From NCBI RefSeq assembly GCF_019900845.1, contig NZ_CP074570.1, positions 3,472,001 to 3,536,000 of the forward strand: a DNA stretch of 64,000 bases, in the 5' to 3' direction. Position 1 is the first letter of the stretch; each line of letters begins with the position of its first letter. Positions 18,507 to 28,185 of the stretch are shown here, one piece after another. Below the pieces are notes generated by a model that did not search any database, was not told where the DNA came from, and saw only the letters and a list, made by a program, of their open reading frames with translations. The DNA is from Paraneptunicella aestuarii. GTDB taxonomy: Bacteria > Pseudomonadota > Gammaproteobacteria > Enterobacterales > Alteromonadaceae. Both the position numbers and the translations under genes were made by a program.

Positions 18507-20172
18507 AGTTTATGATTTGAATACCGGATTTATTGATCTTTGATTGCTGATTATAGCGAACAGCCTCAGCTAATAACCTCACACCTTCCTGTATATGCTT
18601 GCTCACATTGATCAGCGTGGCTAATTGCTGACTGTCTAACTCGTCCTGCTGAGTCAGCTCATATAAAGACACTACGAACTCATCATGATGCTGAGTGATA
18701 TTGATGATCATATCATCACAAGGTTCTTCCCAAGGGGCTGAGGTGTCTGCATGAATTATCTTATCCAACACTTTGATATTACCAACATCACTCTCGGTTC
18801 GCTGAGTCAGTATCCTGATTATCGTACGGGCAACCGAAACCTCTTGTTGCGCTAAATCATCCCGAATATCTTTTGCCGATTTCAGGGCATAATGCATTTT
18901 ACGGATGGTTTTAAGCAACTTCTGACAACGCACCAAAGCGATATCATTATGAGCTTCCTTGTGTTTGATCCTGTGTTCAATATCCAGCAGGAATTCACTA
19001 ATAGCTCCGCCTAAATCCTTAGTGTAAGAATACTGCTGCGCATAGCCTTTCAGCTCACTGGGAAATTCTTCTCGGCCATCACTGGGCAAATCTTTAATAC
19101 CTAACACTTTGGCATTCAGTATTAACACGTAGTCCCAGAGCCTCATTATTTCACTGGACACCGCAGCCCAGGCTACCCGGTTATTCTCTGCGGGTACTTC
19201 ATGGATATATTTGCATAAAGGATGTGATGACTCCTGGAACCAACCAGACAAATAACGAGCGAAAGTGCCAATAAAAGGCAGCATGAGCACTGCGCCAAGA
19301 AAGTTAAAAAAGCTGTGAAAGGCAACCAGGCTGATAAGCGGATCCGTTAAACCAGCCAAAGCCAACAAATCTGGTAAAAACGGCAAGATCAGAAAATAAG
19401 CAACGGCAGCTGTCACCAAATTAAATAAAACATGAGACATGGCAACCCGTTTCTTATTGCTACTACCGCGAAGCCCGCCCAACAACATGGTACTTGTAGT
19501 TCCCAAATCTGCACCAATAACTATAGCGGCAGCAGCTTGTAGTGTAATCAGGTCTGCATGCAATGCACTCAGGGTAATCATCATGGTCGCCGAACTGGAT
19601 TGAATAATAGCGGCAAACATGACACCCATGAGTAAAAATACGAAACTATGCAAGTTGGCGTATTTTTCTGGCTCAAAGCTATCGGCAATAGTAGCAACAC
19701 TATCTTTCATAACGTCTAGCCCAAAAATCAACAATCCCAAGGCGAAGGTCATTAAGCCTAGCCCCTTCTGTTTCGGGTTTTCACTATAGATAAAAGAATA
19801 AATGGCACCCAATCCCATGGCAGGAATGGCAAAAGTGGATAAGTCCAGTTTGAAGCCCAGCAAGGTCACTAGCCAGCCGGTAATGGTCGTGCCCAAATTG
19901 GCACCAATCACCATGCCCACGCCGTTGGCAAGAGGCAGCAAGCCACTACCTACCATTGCCAGCACCATCAGACCCACCATAGAACTACTTTGCAAAATAG
20001 CGGTAGCAACAGTGCCACTTAAAATAGAGCCTAAAGAAGAGTCGGTAGCACTATGCAGCATATTGCTGAGACCTTTACCACTTATTGTCTGCAAGGCATT
20101 TTCCAACTGTTGCATGGCAAACAGAAAAATACCTATTCCGGCAATAAACCCCAGAATCTCAGTCAATCCCAT
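18505..20172 (-). CDS. Na/Pi cotransporter family protein with a PhoU-like domain
   Basis: The protein has 555 residues. The N-terminal membrane part (about 1-310) carries the two inverted repeats of the Na/Pi-II family, each with the QSSS signature: AILQSSSMVGLMVL near residue 60 and AAIIQSSSATMMITLSAL near 190. The C-terminal about 340-540 is a helical PhoU-like domain. Members such as YjbB export or take up phosphate with sodium, and direction cannot be told here. The ApbE gene lies 30 bp upstream on the same strand, so they share a transcript. The start at 20172 (MGLTEILGF) fits the family. Confidence 0.88.
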   Translation of the reverse strand: MGLTEILGFIAGIGIFLFAMQQLENALQTISGKGLSNMLHSATDSSLGSILSGTVATAILQSSSMVGLMVLAMVGSGLLPLANGVGMVIGANLGTTITGWLVTLLGFKLDLSTFAIPAMGLGAIYSFIYSENPKQKGLGLMTFALGLLIFGLDVMKDSVATIADSFEPEKYANLHSFVFLLMGVMFAAIIQSSSATMMITLSALHADLITLQAAAAIVIGADLGTTSTMLLGGLRGSSNKKRVAMSHVLFNLVTAAVAYFLILPFLPDLLALAGLTDPLISLVAFHSFFNFLGAVLMLPFIGTFARYLSGWFQESSHPLCKYIHEVPAENNRVAWAAVSSEIMRLWDYVLILNAKVLGIKDLPSDGREEFPSELKGYAQQYSYTKDLGGAISEFLLDIEHRIKHKEAHNDIALVRCQKLLKTIRKMHYALKSAKDIRDDLAQQEVSVARTIIRILTQRTESDVGNIKVLDKIIHADTSAPWEEPCDDMIINITQHHDEFVVSLYELTQQDELDSQQLATLINVSKHIQEGVRLLAEAVRYNQQSKINKSGIQIIN

Positions 20173-20202
20173 GAAGGCTCCTGAAAGAAAATTAACACTG
20201 TC

Positions 20203-21291
20203 TTACTGTAGGTTAAGAAAAGGGGTCATAGCGTTAGAATAGCTTTCTTTAAAGCTTCCATCAGGCATCTTTTCAATGAACAAAGCTGCCAAACCTTCGC
20301 GATTGGCCAAAGCCATTCCCTTTTCAGATCCCAGCACCATAAACCCGGTCGCCAAGCCATCTGCAATCATGCACAAAGGATGTACAACCGTAACCGACAC
20401 CAACTTATGCGCAATCGGTTTGCCCGTATCTGGCTCGATAATATGAGAATAGCGAATACCATCAAATTCATAATAATTACGATAGTCGCCTGACGTCGCT
20501 ACGGCATTATCGTGAGGCATAATGATCTTCTGAACAGATTGTTCCATGCTGACAGGCTTTTCGATTGCCACACGCCAATCCTGCTCCTGCTCTTTCTTGC
20601 CCTTAACTCGAAGTTCACCACCAATTTCAACCAGATAATTATGGATATTATGAGACTCTAGTACGTCAGCCACTTCATCAACCCCAAAACCTTTGGCGAT
20701 GGTCGACAAATCAACATAAATATCATCGCGAGACTTAACCACGCCCTGCTCGGTTAGTTGAATTTTATCAATTCCAGTGCGTTGCTTCGTTTCTGATATC
20801 AGCTCTGGAGACGGCGCTTTCACAGGCTTTTTGTCGGGTCCAAATCCCCACAAGTTAACCAATGGGCCAACCGTCACATCCAATGCACCGCCTGTAAGCT
20901 GAGCTAAATTAATGGATTCCTTGAGCAAAAGTCTGAGGTCATCAGAAACGGGATAAACCAGGTCAGCAGGATATTGATTCAACAAAGACAATTCAGAATC
21001 ACTAATATAGGTGGAAGCCACCTGATTCACCTCAACCAAACGAGCATCAATTTCCGCTTGAACATTCTCTGGTGAAGGCGATAGATCACTTGGTAAATAG
21101 GAAATATGATAGGTGGTTCCCATCGTCTTGCCTTGCAGGCTTACTCGTTGCACTTCATTTTGAGTACAGCCTTGAAGCACAACAACAAATAACAACCATG
21201 GGAATAATGATATCGCTTTGGAAAACGCACTAATACGAGGGATTGGGTACATAGAAGGTTTCGGACTGACAACTGCAAGAATTTCGCACAT
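20203..21291 (-). CDS. apbE: FAD:protein FMN transferase (ApbE family lipoprotein)
   Basis: ApbE transfers FMN from FAD to a Thr in flavoproteins such as the NQR and RNF subunits. The protein has 362 residues. It has a lipobox LQGC, and the ApbE core includes GKTMGTTYHI, LTGGALDVTVGPLVNLWGFGP, VDLSTIAKGFGVD, the block VATSGDYRNYYEFDGIRYSHIIEPDTG and the C-terminal ADGLATGFMVLGSEKG. The start is ambiguous: ATG 21291 has a GAG-type ribosome site, but ATG 21252 gives a more typical short lipoprotein signal. The Na/Pi gene follows after 30 bp. The flavoprotein target is not in this window. Confidence 0.92.
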   Translation of the reverse strand: MCEILAVVSPKPSMYPIPRISAFSKAISLFPWLLFVVVLQGCTQNEVQRVSLQGKTMGTTYHISYLPSDLSPSPENVQAEIDARLVEVNQVASTYISDSELSLLNQYPADLVYPVSDDLRLLLKESINLAQLTGGALDVTVGPLVNLWGFGPDKKPVKAPSPELISETKQRTGIDKIQLTEQGVVKSRDDIYVDLSTIAKGFGVDEVADVLESHNIHNYLVEIGGELRVKGKKEQEQDWRVAIEKPVSMEQSVQKIIMPHDNAVATSGDYRNYYEFDGIRYSHIIEPDTGKPIAHKLVSVTVVHPLCMIADGLATGFMVLGSEKGMALANREGLAALFIEKMPDGSFKESYSNAMTPFLNLQ

Positions 21292-21348
21292 CTTAACGCT
21301 CAGAAACGTAAAGTAAACCTCTTTCCTTTACTCTCAATTCGAGTGGAT

Positions 21349-21783
21349 TTAATCGGATGAAGTAGAGGCTTTATCATGTTCCATTTCATTACCCATCATA
21401 TTAACCGCGATCAAATCAAATACGCATCCCCATGCCTGTTCCACTTCTTCCGTAAATCCTTCCGCCAGCTCTCGTTTCAGGATCCAGATAAAGCTCTCTC
21501 GAATGGCTGCATAATGATGAGGCTGAACGCCATATTCTATGTGTCGTTTGCCCAGCTCTCTTAATGCTGGAAGTATAGAATCCATGTCATAAAGGCTATT
21601 AACCGCCATAGACACCACTTTCATAAACATAATGCCCTGGCGCTCTATATCACCAGTAAAAAGTGGTCGTAGCTCGGGATGAAAGCTAAAAACGTGAAGA
21701 AAAAACGAAGTTGAACAATTTACCGAGCACGAGGCAAATCGCATAAAAGATCGCTGTACAAGCTCTATTTGGCGTTCATTCAT
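21349..21783 (-). CDS. Single-domain bacterial globin
   Basis: This heme protein of 144 residues follows the globin fold: A-helix MNERQIELVQRSF, CD region FFLHVFSFHPELRPLFTG, E-helix RQGIMFMKVVSMAVNSL, and a probable proximal His at H81 in LGKRHIEYGVQPHHY. There is no reductase domain, so it is not a complete flavohemoglobin. It might bind O2 or NO, or act as a sensor. The distal E-helix lacks an obvious Gln/Tyr pair, so ligand preference is uncertain. It is on the same strand as apbE, ending 57 bp before it, and may be co-transcribed. Confidence 0.8.
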   Translation of the reverse strand: MNERQIELVQRSFMRFASCSVNCSTSFFLHVFSFHPELRPLFTGDIERQGIMFMKVVSMAVNSLYDMDSILPALRELGKRHIEYGVQPHHYAAIRESFIWILKRELAEGFTEEVEQAWGCVFDLIAVNMMGNEMEHDKASTSSD

Positions 21784-21976
21784 GAGTAATACATCTCAAT
21801 TCCATTTCTCATTTAATGTAGCAATAAAATCCAAAACAACAATATTTTGTTGTAGGAACACAGAATATTTATCTCTTGAGATGAAGCAAGATTTAATACA
21901 ACTGCAATAATTGTACTGAAATATCATTACGACTAGATTGGCTGTAATTCACATGCCATAACAAGGAACTTCCATC

Positions 21977-22285
21977 ATGAGTAAACCCGATTCAACAAGT
22001 AAAATGACCACACTAGTTCAAGAACTTGCTCACATCAAAGACGAGCTGGCCTTACAGGCACATTTGATGAGTATGGAAATTAAAGATTCCTGGCATGATC
22101 TGGAACATAAAATAAACATCCTGGAAAACAAATGGAGTCGTTCATTACAGGAAGTCGCCAAACAAGTTGGTAAATCAGAAGAACATTTCTTTGTAGGCAA
22201 CGACGAGGAAATTGCAGCTCTACTGGAAGAATTTAAAGATTTGAAAGAGCGACATAAAAGCAACGATCGCGAAGATAAGAAGTGA
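21977..22285 (+). CDS. Small coiled-coil protein of unknown function
   Basis: This is a 102-residue soluble protein that is nearly all helical and highly charged. Two heptad-rich stretches are about 10-60 (LVQELAHIKDELALQAHLMSM) and about 70-98. The Trp-containing WHDLEHKINILENKW suggests dimer packing. There is no signal peptide. The start has a clear AAGGAA ribosome site. I do not recognise a named family. It is monocistronic, with the hairpin at 22328 between it and the convergent chemoreceptor gene. The charged C-terminus (RHKSNDREDKK) might bind nucleic acid, but that is speculation. Confidence 0.75.
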   Translation: MSKPDSTSKMTTLVQELAHIKDELALQAHLMSMEIKDSWHDLEHKINILENKWSRSLQEVAKQVGKSEEHFFVGNDEEIAALLEEFKDLKERHKSNDREDKK

Positions 22286-22327
22286 ATTAAAAAAGCATTC
22301 TTTACTTTTCTAACCCACAAACAAAAA

Positions 22328-22347
22328 AGGTTCCACTAATGGAACCT
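22328..22347. terminator. Terminator serving the chemoreceptor gene
   Basis: AGGTTCCA (22328-22335) pairs with TGGAACCT (22340-22347), loop ctaa. A run of T follows on the minus strand, so it is mainly the terminator of the chemoreceptor gene. It may also stop the plus-strand small gene. Confidence 0.8.
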
Positions 22348-22373
22348 CTTTCATACTAAGCACTCATTGAATA

Positions 22374-23915
22374 TTACGAACCAAATGAGTGCCCTAAAGA
22401 AGATAGCTTGCGAGCACCTCTGTCGATCTCAATCGCTTCTCTTTCAACAGATTCGGCCTGACGCAGGTTTTCCTGAGACACACTATTGATATTGTGTACG
22501 TTCTTGCCAATCTCTTGAGAAACCGAGCTTTGTTGCTCTGCCGCAGTAGAAATTTGCGTGGTTAAATCTGCAATATCAGAAATAGCCGCATACACTTTGG
22601 AAACCAGTTTTTGCGTAGCCTGAGTATCTTCTACACACTCGTCAGCCGCAACCTTTCCACGATGCATGGTTTGAGACCACTGCAACAAGGTTTGCTGAAT
22701 TTCATTAATAGATTTTTGAATCTGCTCAGTGGCATCATGAGTTCTGGACGACAATGCGCGTACTTCATCGGCAACAACAGAGAAACCTCGACCATGTTCA
22801 CCCGCACGAGCAGCCTCAATTGCCGCATTCAACGCTAACAGGTTGGTTTGATCAGCAATGCCTTGAATTTCCTGCATAACAGTACCGATACGTTCCGCTT
22901 CTTCTGCTAATTCAGCAGCAGCAGATGCCGATTTTGCAACTTCACTCGCCAAACTCACCACTTTACCCATGGTTTGATCCATAGCGCTAGTTGCAGTGTC
23001 ACAATCTGAATGAGCCTGACGAGCTTTCTCAGATGTATCTGTTGTGCTTCTGGCAACATCTTCAATTGTACATACCATCTCTTCAATAGATGTCGCTACC
23101 TGATGTAATTCATGCGCTTCATCTTCAACACCTTTTTTCGCCCTATGAGCAGCTTCTCTCAAATTCTTGGCGCCAGCATATAAGCCATCGGTACTATCAA
23201 TGACTCGACCAATAATGGTTTTAACCTTGCCTTTTTGCAGGTGCAGATGGAAATTAGGAATGCTATGGGAATTGGTTCCACAATAAATAAATCTTGAAAC
23301 ACTATCGTAATCATTACGCAGTTCTTCATTAAATGATGGGGCAGAAACCAGTTCTTGATAATAAATAGCAAATGGAAGAATTGGAGAGAGCAACAAAGGC
23401 CACCATCCACCAGTAACTATTGCAAGTGCCACTAATGCGATGCTCAATAGGGCAAAAACACCATGTCTTACAGAAGGTTGCGTCCATTTACTAACCAACG
23501 CACGACCACTGTTAACCGCTTTATAAGCTTCGCCAGCACGCTGTTTGATGTTGTTGTCCAATCGACTTCTAACTGATTGATACCCAACAACTTTACCGTC
23601 TTCATAAACAGGGGTTACAAATGCATCAACCCAGTAATATCGACCATCTTTGCAGCGATTTTTTACAGCGCCACGCCAAGGTTCGCCCGCTTTACATTTG
23701 TCCCATAAATCTTTAAATGCCTCTTTGGGCATATCAGGATGTCTTACAATGTTGTGATTCTTGCCTAACAATTCATCACGTTCGTAGCCAGCAACTTTAC
23801 AAAAAGTATCATTTGCATATGTGATTATACCGCGTAAATCAGTGGTCGAGACTAATTCAACATCAGACCCAAATTCCACTTCTTCATTAACCACACTTTG
23901 ATTTCGTCTACTCAT
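22374..23915 (-). CDS. Aer-like methyl-accepting chemotaxis protein with N-terminal PAS
   Basis: The protein has 513 residues. The N-terminal PAS domain is at about 15-125 ([34 protein letters not shown], a typical Aer-type redox/energy sensor). A membrane hairpin lies at about 150-190 ([14 protein letters not shown] and [15 protein letters not shown]). The signalling domain from about 260 contains the hairpin tip [31 protein letters not shown]. It therefore senses a cytoplasmic signal, likely redox or oxygen, and drives the CheA kinase. I see no periplasmic ligand domain. No che genes are nearby. Its own terminator lies at 22328. Confidence 0.92.
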   Translation of the reverse strand: MSRRNQSVVNEEVEFGSDVELVSTTDLRGIITYANDTFCKVAGYERDELLGKNHNIVRHPDMPKEAFKDLWDKCKAGEPWRGAVKNRCKDGRYYWVDAFVTPVYEDGKVVGYQSVRSRLDNNIKQRAGEAYKAVNSGRALVSKWTQPSVRHGVFALLSIALVALAIVTGGWWPLLLSPILPFAIYYQELVSAPSFNEELRNDYDSVSRFIYCGTNSHSIPNFHLHLQKGKVKTIIGRVIDSTDGLYAGAKNLREAAHRAKKGVEDEAHELHQVATSIEEMVCTIEDVARSTTDTSEKARQAHSDCDTATSAMDQTMGKVVSLASEVAKSASAAAELAEEAERIGTVMQEIQGIADQTNLLALNAAIEAARAGEHGRGFSVVADEVRALSSRTHDATEQIQKSINEIQQTLLQWSQTMHRGKVAADECVEDTQATQKLVSKVYAAISDIADLTTQISTAAEQQSSVSQEIGKNVHNINSVSQENLRQAESVEREAIEIDRGARKLSSLGHSFGS

Positions 23916-24106
23916 ATTATTTTTACCAGAAACTGTTAACGCTTTTTTTAGATCTATTGGTCAAAATCCAAACTCATTGCATTGCTATTTACAGCAATAA
24001 CTCAGCAACAATTCAGGTGTAAGCCATCTCAACAAAGGCACCTATTTTTCACATAGTTACCTTAAGAATCAACCTATTTATCACAATTGCCAAGTGACTG
24101 TTTAAT

Positions 24107-25252
24107 TTACTCGTTCCATCCATTACACCTGCTCCACCGATCAATCACTTTCCCTTGTTTAACGATCTCATAATACTCATATGCAGCAGCGGTCATACAG
24201 GCATGATTAGGCAATATTCGAACCAGACTTCCTATAGGAAAACGCTCAAATAACGAGTCATCCGACACACTCACAATGCCATGCTCCTGATTAACATCCT
24301 CGACAATCAGAGACTCTTGTATAACCTGACCTTGCAGATTGCACACCAATCCATATCCATAATCAACATTTTGCCCTGCGGTTCCCCTATCTTTCGATAG
24401 CGCAAGCCCGCCGGCATCCAGAAAGATTTTTCCTGTTCGACGATTATGTCCAATCACGGCGCTCAAAACACTCAAGGCGATATCATTCAACGAACAAACG
24501 CCCAAACCATATTGAAAAAGGTCATAAAAAACAAATACACCAGGTCGAATTTCAGTTACTTCTTCAAAATTCTCAGATACCACCATAGTCGGCGTAGAGC
24601 CAACACTTACAGTGTCACACTTGATCCCTGCTTCTCTGAGACGATGTGCAGCCAGGACACAACCCTCTCGCTCAAGATCAGCCAGGTTTTTAATGCAGTC
24701 GAGACTATGACAATTGTAAGAACTGCCACAGTGCGTCATCACACCACAAAATTCGATATTTTGCGCAGAATCTAAAAGTTGCCCCATCGGCAATAAGTCT
24801 TCAGAATCAGGCGCGATTCCTGTTCTATGCCCGTCGGTGTCAATTTCAATCAAACATTGAATCTGAAAATCCCACGCTTGTTGAGCATTACTCCAATCGA
24901 CAAGCTGTTGCGCCACTACCATATCATTAACGATAACCTTAAGGCTAATACCCCGAGCATATAATCTTGCTACACGTTCAAATTTTCGTGGTTCCAGACA
25001 GACGGCATACAGGATATCTTTATAGCCTCCCGCCGCAAAATACTCGGCTTCTTGTAAGGTTGAGACGGTAATACCAGAGTGAGACGAATCGCAGAGCATC
25101 GCTGCAATATCTAAAGATTTAGCGGTTTTAAGGTGAGCGCGTAATGACACACCAAAACGGTTGGCTTTCGCTTTCATCACAGCAATATTGTGTTGTAGTC
25201 GTTCGTGCTCAACCAGCAAAGAAGGTGTGGGTAAATTTTCAATCAGTGCCAT
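24107..25252 (-). CDS. D-threonine aldolase / D-serine dehydratase-like PLP enzyme
   Basis: The protein has 381 residues. It is a fold-type III PLP enzyme with an alanine-racemase-like barrel. The PLP Lys is in LRAHLKTAKSLDIA (about K42). A metal site typical of D-serine dehydratases and D-threonine aldolases is suggested by PNHACMTAAAY near the end. Other features are ISVGSTPT-like VSVGSTPTMVVS and EIRPGVFVFYD. It probably breaks down a D-hydroxy amino acid; which one is not certain. It is the last gene of a set whose members are separated by 27-29 bp: sseA, AlkD-like, this gene. Function is inferred from family. Confidence 0.82.
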   Translation of the reverse strand: MALIENLPTPSLLVEHERLQHNIAVMKAKANRFGVSLRAHLKTAKSLDIAAMLCDSSHSGITVSTLQEAEYFAAGGYKDILYAVCLEPRKFERVARLYARGISLKVIVNDMVVAQQLVDWSNAQQAWDFQIQCLIEIDTDGHRTGIAPDSEDLLPMGQLLDSAQNIEFCGVMTHCGSSYNCHSLDCIKNLADLEREGCVLAAHRLREAGIKCDTVSVGSTPTMVVSENFEEVTEIRPGVFVFYDLFQYGLGVCSLNDIALSVLSAVIGHNRRTGKIFLDAGGLALSKDRGTAGQNVDYGYGLVCNLQGQVIQESLIVEDVNQEHGIVSVSDDSLFERFPIGSLVRILPNHACMTAAAYEYYEIVKQGKVIDRWSRCNGWNE

Positions 25253-25281
25253 TCGTTTAACCTGTTTTTCCAGCCCGCTGG

Positions 25282-25977
25282 TTACACATATTTCAACGCT
25301 TCACGTTTACTTAATCCCGATAATTGAGCTTCATGCTGATTCACAAACATGCTTACCCAATCAGGATTTGTTTTCGCTAATTCCCTCAGTACCCAACCAA
25401 TTGCTTTCTGAATAAAAAATTCTTTTTCATGCATCAAGGCAGTTATGCTATCGGCAAGTAATTGTAAATTTGTATCTTTTTTATGTTTCAACTGTGCCAA
25501 TAAAGCGGCTCTTCTGACCCAAAAACTGGAATGCTCCCGCCATGTGATTAAGAAAGATTCCAATTCAGGATGCTTCAACACCAAATCACCAACCAGCTTG
25601 GTCGCAATCCAATCAAGAGTATCCCAATTATTCGCGGTCTCAATTAAATACTCATACAAAGGCATAGCCTCAGGGGTTCTAAATTGCCTGAACCTTTCTG
25701 CCACCTCCAACGCCTGATACATTTCTTCGCGGTGCGGACTTTGCCACAACTGGAGGATAATAGTTTGATACTCGTCAAATGAGGAAAGTGGATGTTGCTT
25801 TTTTATCTCTGATATTTGCTTTTTGCGCTCAGCAGCTTGTACACCATAAAACGGTTGTGAAGTTTTCATGTAAGCTTGCATTTGGACTGCTTTACCAGGA
25901 TCAGCAGACTGCTCAAGCCTGGCTTTTACCAACTTGACAAAAGGATGAAGGTCGTCGAATTCAGTCTGCACTTTCAT
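25282..25977 (-). CDS. AlkD-like DNA alkylation repair protein
   Basis: The protein has 231 residues and is soluble, made of HEAT-like repeats. Matching features are AYMKTSQPFYGVQAAERKKQISEI, then YLIETANNWDTLDWIATKLVGDLVLKHP, then WVRRAALLAQLKHK, and FFIQKAIGWVLRELAKTNP. These are the blocks of the AlkD/AlkC glycosylase family, which remove bulky or cationic alkylpurines. The Trp and the Asp of the active groove (DWIATK) are present. It lies between sseA and the D-threonine aldolase-like gene, 27 and 29 bp apart. Family is secure; lesion specificity is not known. Confidence 0.88.
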   Translation of the reverse strand: MKVQTEFDDLHPFVKLVKARLEQSADPGKAVQMQAYMKTSQPFYGVQAAERKKQISEIKKQHPLSSFDEYQTIILQLWQSPHREEMYQALEVAERFRQFRTPEAMPLYEYLIETANNWDTLDWIATKLVGDLVLKHPELESFLITWREHSSFWVRRAALLAQLKHKKDTNLQLLADSITALMHEKEFFIQKAIGWVLRELAKTNPDWVSMFVNQHEAQLSGLSKREALKYV

Positions 25978-26004
25978 TTTGGTAATAAGCTCAAACTGAA
26001 AAAA

Positions 26005-26847
26005 TCACTCAATTCCGGTTTCCACAGGATAATCTCCTGTTCCCCATTCAGACCATGATCCATCGTAAACCGCAAGCTCAGAAAATCCGGCTTCTGTAGC
26101 TGCCAAAGCTAAGATACAAGCCGTTACACCCGAACCACAACTGAAGATAATTGAATCATTCGGAGTTAGTTCTAATGCCAAAAATCGATCATGTAGTTCA
26201 CTGACAGGAAGCATGTGACCATCAGACTGCAAACTGGTGTAAGGCATGCTCTTGGATCCGGGAATATGGCCCGATTTCACATGAGGTCTGGGATCGGCAT
26301 CTTCACCAGAAAAGCGAGCCGCAGAGCGCGCATCAAGAATAACCGAATGAGACTGTTCCAAATTAGACAGCACAGCCTCTACAGACACTATTTTCTCAGG
26401 CTGGTGCTGGCTTTCAAACGTCCCATCATGAGAATGTTCTGAAATGGCTGAAACTTCGCCACCAGCAGCTATCCACGCAGGAAGACCACCGTTCAGAACA
26501 TATACATTGTCATGTCCCATCACTTTAAACATCCACCAGGCTCTGGGCGATGAATAAACGCCCATGTTGTCGTAAACAACAATAGTGCTGTCGTTATTCA
26601 CACCCAGTTTACGAACCTCTCGCTCAAAACATTCAGCCTTGGGCATGGTATTGGGCAAAGCACTTTCCAGATCACAAATCACATTCTCGAAATCAAAACG
26701 CTTTGCGCCCGGAATTGCCTGTTCACCTACAGTATTACTCTTACCCGGCAAGGGCTTCTCCATACTGGCATCCAAAACAATAAGATTGTCATCGTCAAGG
26801 TGCTGCAATAGCCAGTCGGCTGATACTAAGTGTTTGAAGTCACGCAT
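26005..26847 (-). CDS. sseA: 3-mercaptopyruvate / thiosulfate sulfurtransferase
   Basis: The protein has 280 residues in two rhodanese domains. The N-terminal one is inactive; the C-terminal one has the catalytic Cys237 in the loop CGSGVTA, the signature that favours 3-mercaptopyruvate over thiosulfate (rhodanese has CRKGVTA). Other blocks are VVYDNMGVYSSPRAWWMFKVMGH, VYVLNGGLPAWIAAGG, LDARSAARFSG and RPHVKSGHIPGSKSMPY. It moves sulfur from mercaptopyruvate to thiol acceptors. It is the first gene of the set with the AlkD-like and PLP enzyme genes. No signal peptide, so it is cytoplasmic. Confidence 0.92.
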   Translation of the reverse strand: MRDFKHLVSADWLLQHLDDDNLIVLDASMEKPLPGKSNTVGEQAIPGAKRFDFENVICDLESALPNTMPKAECFEREVRKLGVNNDSTIVVYDNMGVYSSPRAWWMFKVMGHDNVYVLNGGLPAWIAAGGEVSAISEHSHDGTFESQHQPEKIVSVEAVLSNLEQSHSVILDARSAARFSGEDADPRPHVKSGHIPGSKSMPYTSLQSDGHMLPVSELHDRFLALELTPNDSIIFSCGSGVTACILALAATEAGFSELAVYDGSWSEWGTGDYPVETGIE

Positions 26848-27065
26848 AAATATTTGGGCAAGTCGCGGTGAGAAAAAAGTGGAATAACTATAATGAGATT
26901 TAAAAGAAAGTGAATAGCCGTTTTACTTCAAAATGTTATTAGTTTTCGTTAACAAAAGTGTCAATACAATACGTTTAGTAAACCATGCCGAATGAACGAA
27001 TTTCTGAACCAGTGACGTTATAGCCACCAATTAATTGTAAGTCAGTCCCATCCCTTAACTTGTGT

Positions 27066-27947
27066 CTATACCGCCTTAACCGTTATTGCAGCTTGCAAGG
27101 GGGTTTCACTCAATCCATTAATGGAATAGTTATAAGTGCGAGTTTCATTTGCCAACGGGAATAATTTCCCGACTGCGCCCAAGCTAATACGATCCCCCTT
27201 TTGCAGACTCTTACCATGACGTTTCAACTCGTTAACCAGCCATAAGACTGCATTAAAAGGATGATCCATGAGATTCTTAACCGGGGCAGCCTGGATCATT
27301 TTTCCTGTACTATCCGTAAACTCTGTTGTGGCTTGTGCAAGCTTGTCCAAAAACGCCTGGGTTGGCTCAACTTTGATCCCGTCACCAAGCACCATTTTGG
27401 TTGCCGCTACGTTTAATGCGACCAATTGGTGGCTATCGAAAGGTTTATTAAATGGAAATTGAATTGTTGGCATTTCGATAAATGCAAAGATCATATCAAG
27501 GCTTTTGGCAACATCCATTAAGCTTGTGGCAGACATAATAGATTCATCTTTCACTGTCACCATCAAATCAGGCTCGATCATGGGTCGAAAACCAAAGTTA
27601 GCACTTATTTCACTATGGTTTTGCAAAAACATGCCTTCCATCAGCACGCCAAAAGCTGGTCCGGAAATGCCAAATTTTTCTTGTCCAGCTTTCCCTGTAA
27701 AGCCTATTTTGTATCCAACTATCTTGCCTTCTTCCTTACCCAAATGCTGACTTAACATTTGTACATATTTTCCCTGTATACAGTAGGCATCATCCAAGCT
27801 CTCAATTTCATCAAGATTACCAACAGGCTTGTCGGGGAAATGGCTCACCAGATGTTCGATCTCATTATCTTTAAGGCAATTAGCAAAAGCAGAGGAGGAA
27901 AGCAAAAGGATGCTCAAGGATACAAAAATGAAGCTCAATCTGGCCAT
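27066..27947 (-). CDS. Exported 2-keto-4-pentenoate hydratase-like protein
   Basis: The protein has 293 residues with a signal peptide (LSFIFVSLSILLLSSSAFA-NCL). The rest is a hydratase/fumarylacetoacetate-hydrolase-like domain with KIVGYKIGFTGKAGQEKFGISGPAFGVL, the usual start of MhpD-type enzymes, and FRPMIEPDLMVTVKD where the metal-binding Glu and Asp are expected. Catabolic MhpD-type enzymes are cytoplasmic, so a clear export signal is unusual. There are no meta-cleavage genes nearby. It may act on a non-aromatic substrate in the periplasm or be non-catalytic. Family is clear; function is open. Confidence 0.75.
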   Translation of the reverse strand: MARLSFIFVSLSILLLSSSAFANCLKDNEIEHLVSHFPDKPVGNLDEIESLDDAYCIQGKYVQMLSQHLGKEEGKIVGYKIGFTGKAGQEKFGISGPAFGVLMEGMFLQNHSEISANFGFRPMIEPDLMVTVKDESIMSATSLMDVAKSLDMIFAFIEMPTIQFPFNKPFDSHQLVALNVAATKMVLGDGIKVEPTQAFLDKLAQATTEFTDSTGKMIQAAPVKNLMDHPFNAVLWLVNELKRHGKSLQKGDRISLGAVGKLFPLANETRTYNYSINGLSETPLQAAITVKAV

Positions 27948-28185
27948 AATAGAAAGTCGTCCTGTGATAAATGCGCTTATCCTACTATGATAGACGTCAA
28001 ATAGGCCAATCGTTTGGCTTATTTTTTATACAAGTCTGATTATTAAAAATGGAAAAAATAAAAAATATACTGATTTGGGAGACATAAAAATCGCTGAAAT
28101 AGCTATTTCAAAACCTATTCCTGGGTCAATTCTACTTATGTAGAATTCTGGTCATGCAGCTTAGGAAATTCGGCTTATAAAAACA
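27948..28185. other. AT-rich spacer upstream of the exported hydratase gene
   Basis: No coding frame or palindrome of note was seen. It should contain the promoter of the minus-strand hydratase-like gene. It adjoins the structured region 28186-28448. Confidence 0.3.

Noticed and set aside
19802..20242. 146-codon plus frame opposite the Na/Pi gene
   Set aside because: It is a shadow of codon usage in a membrane gene; no ribosome site.
27772..27785. CTGTATACAG as a LexA box
   Set aside because: The half-sites are separated by two bases instead of eight and it lies inside the hydratase gene.
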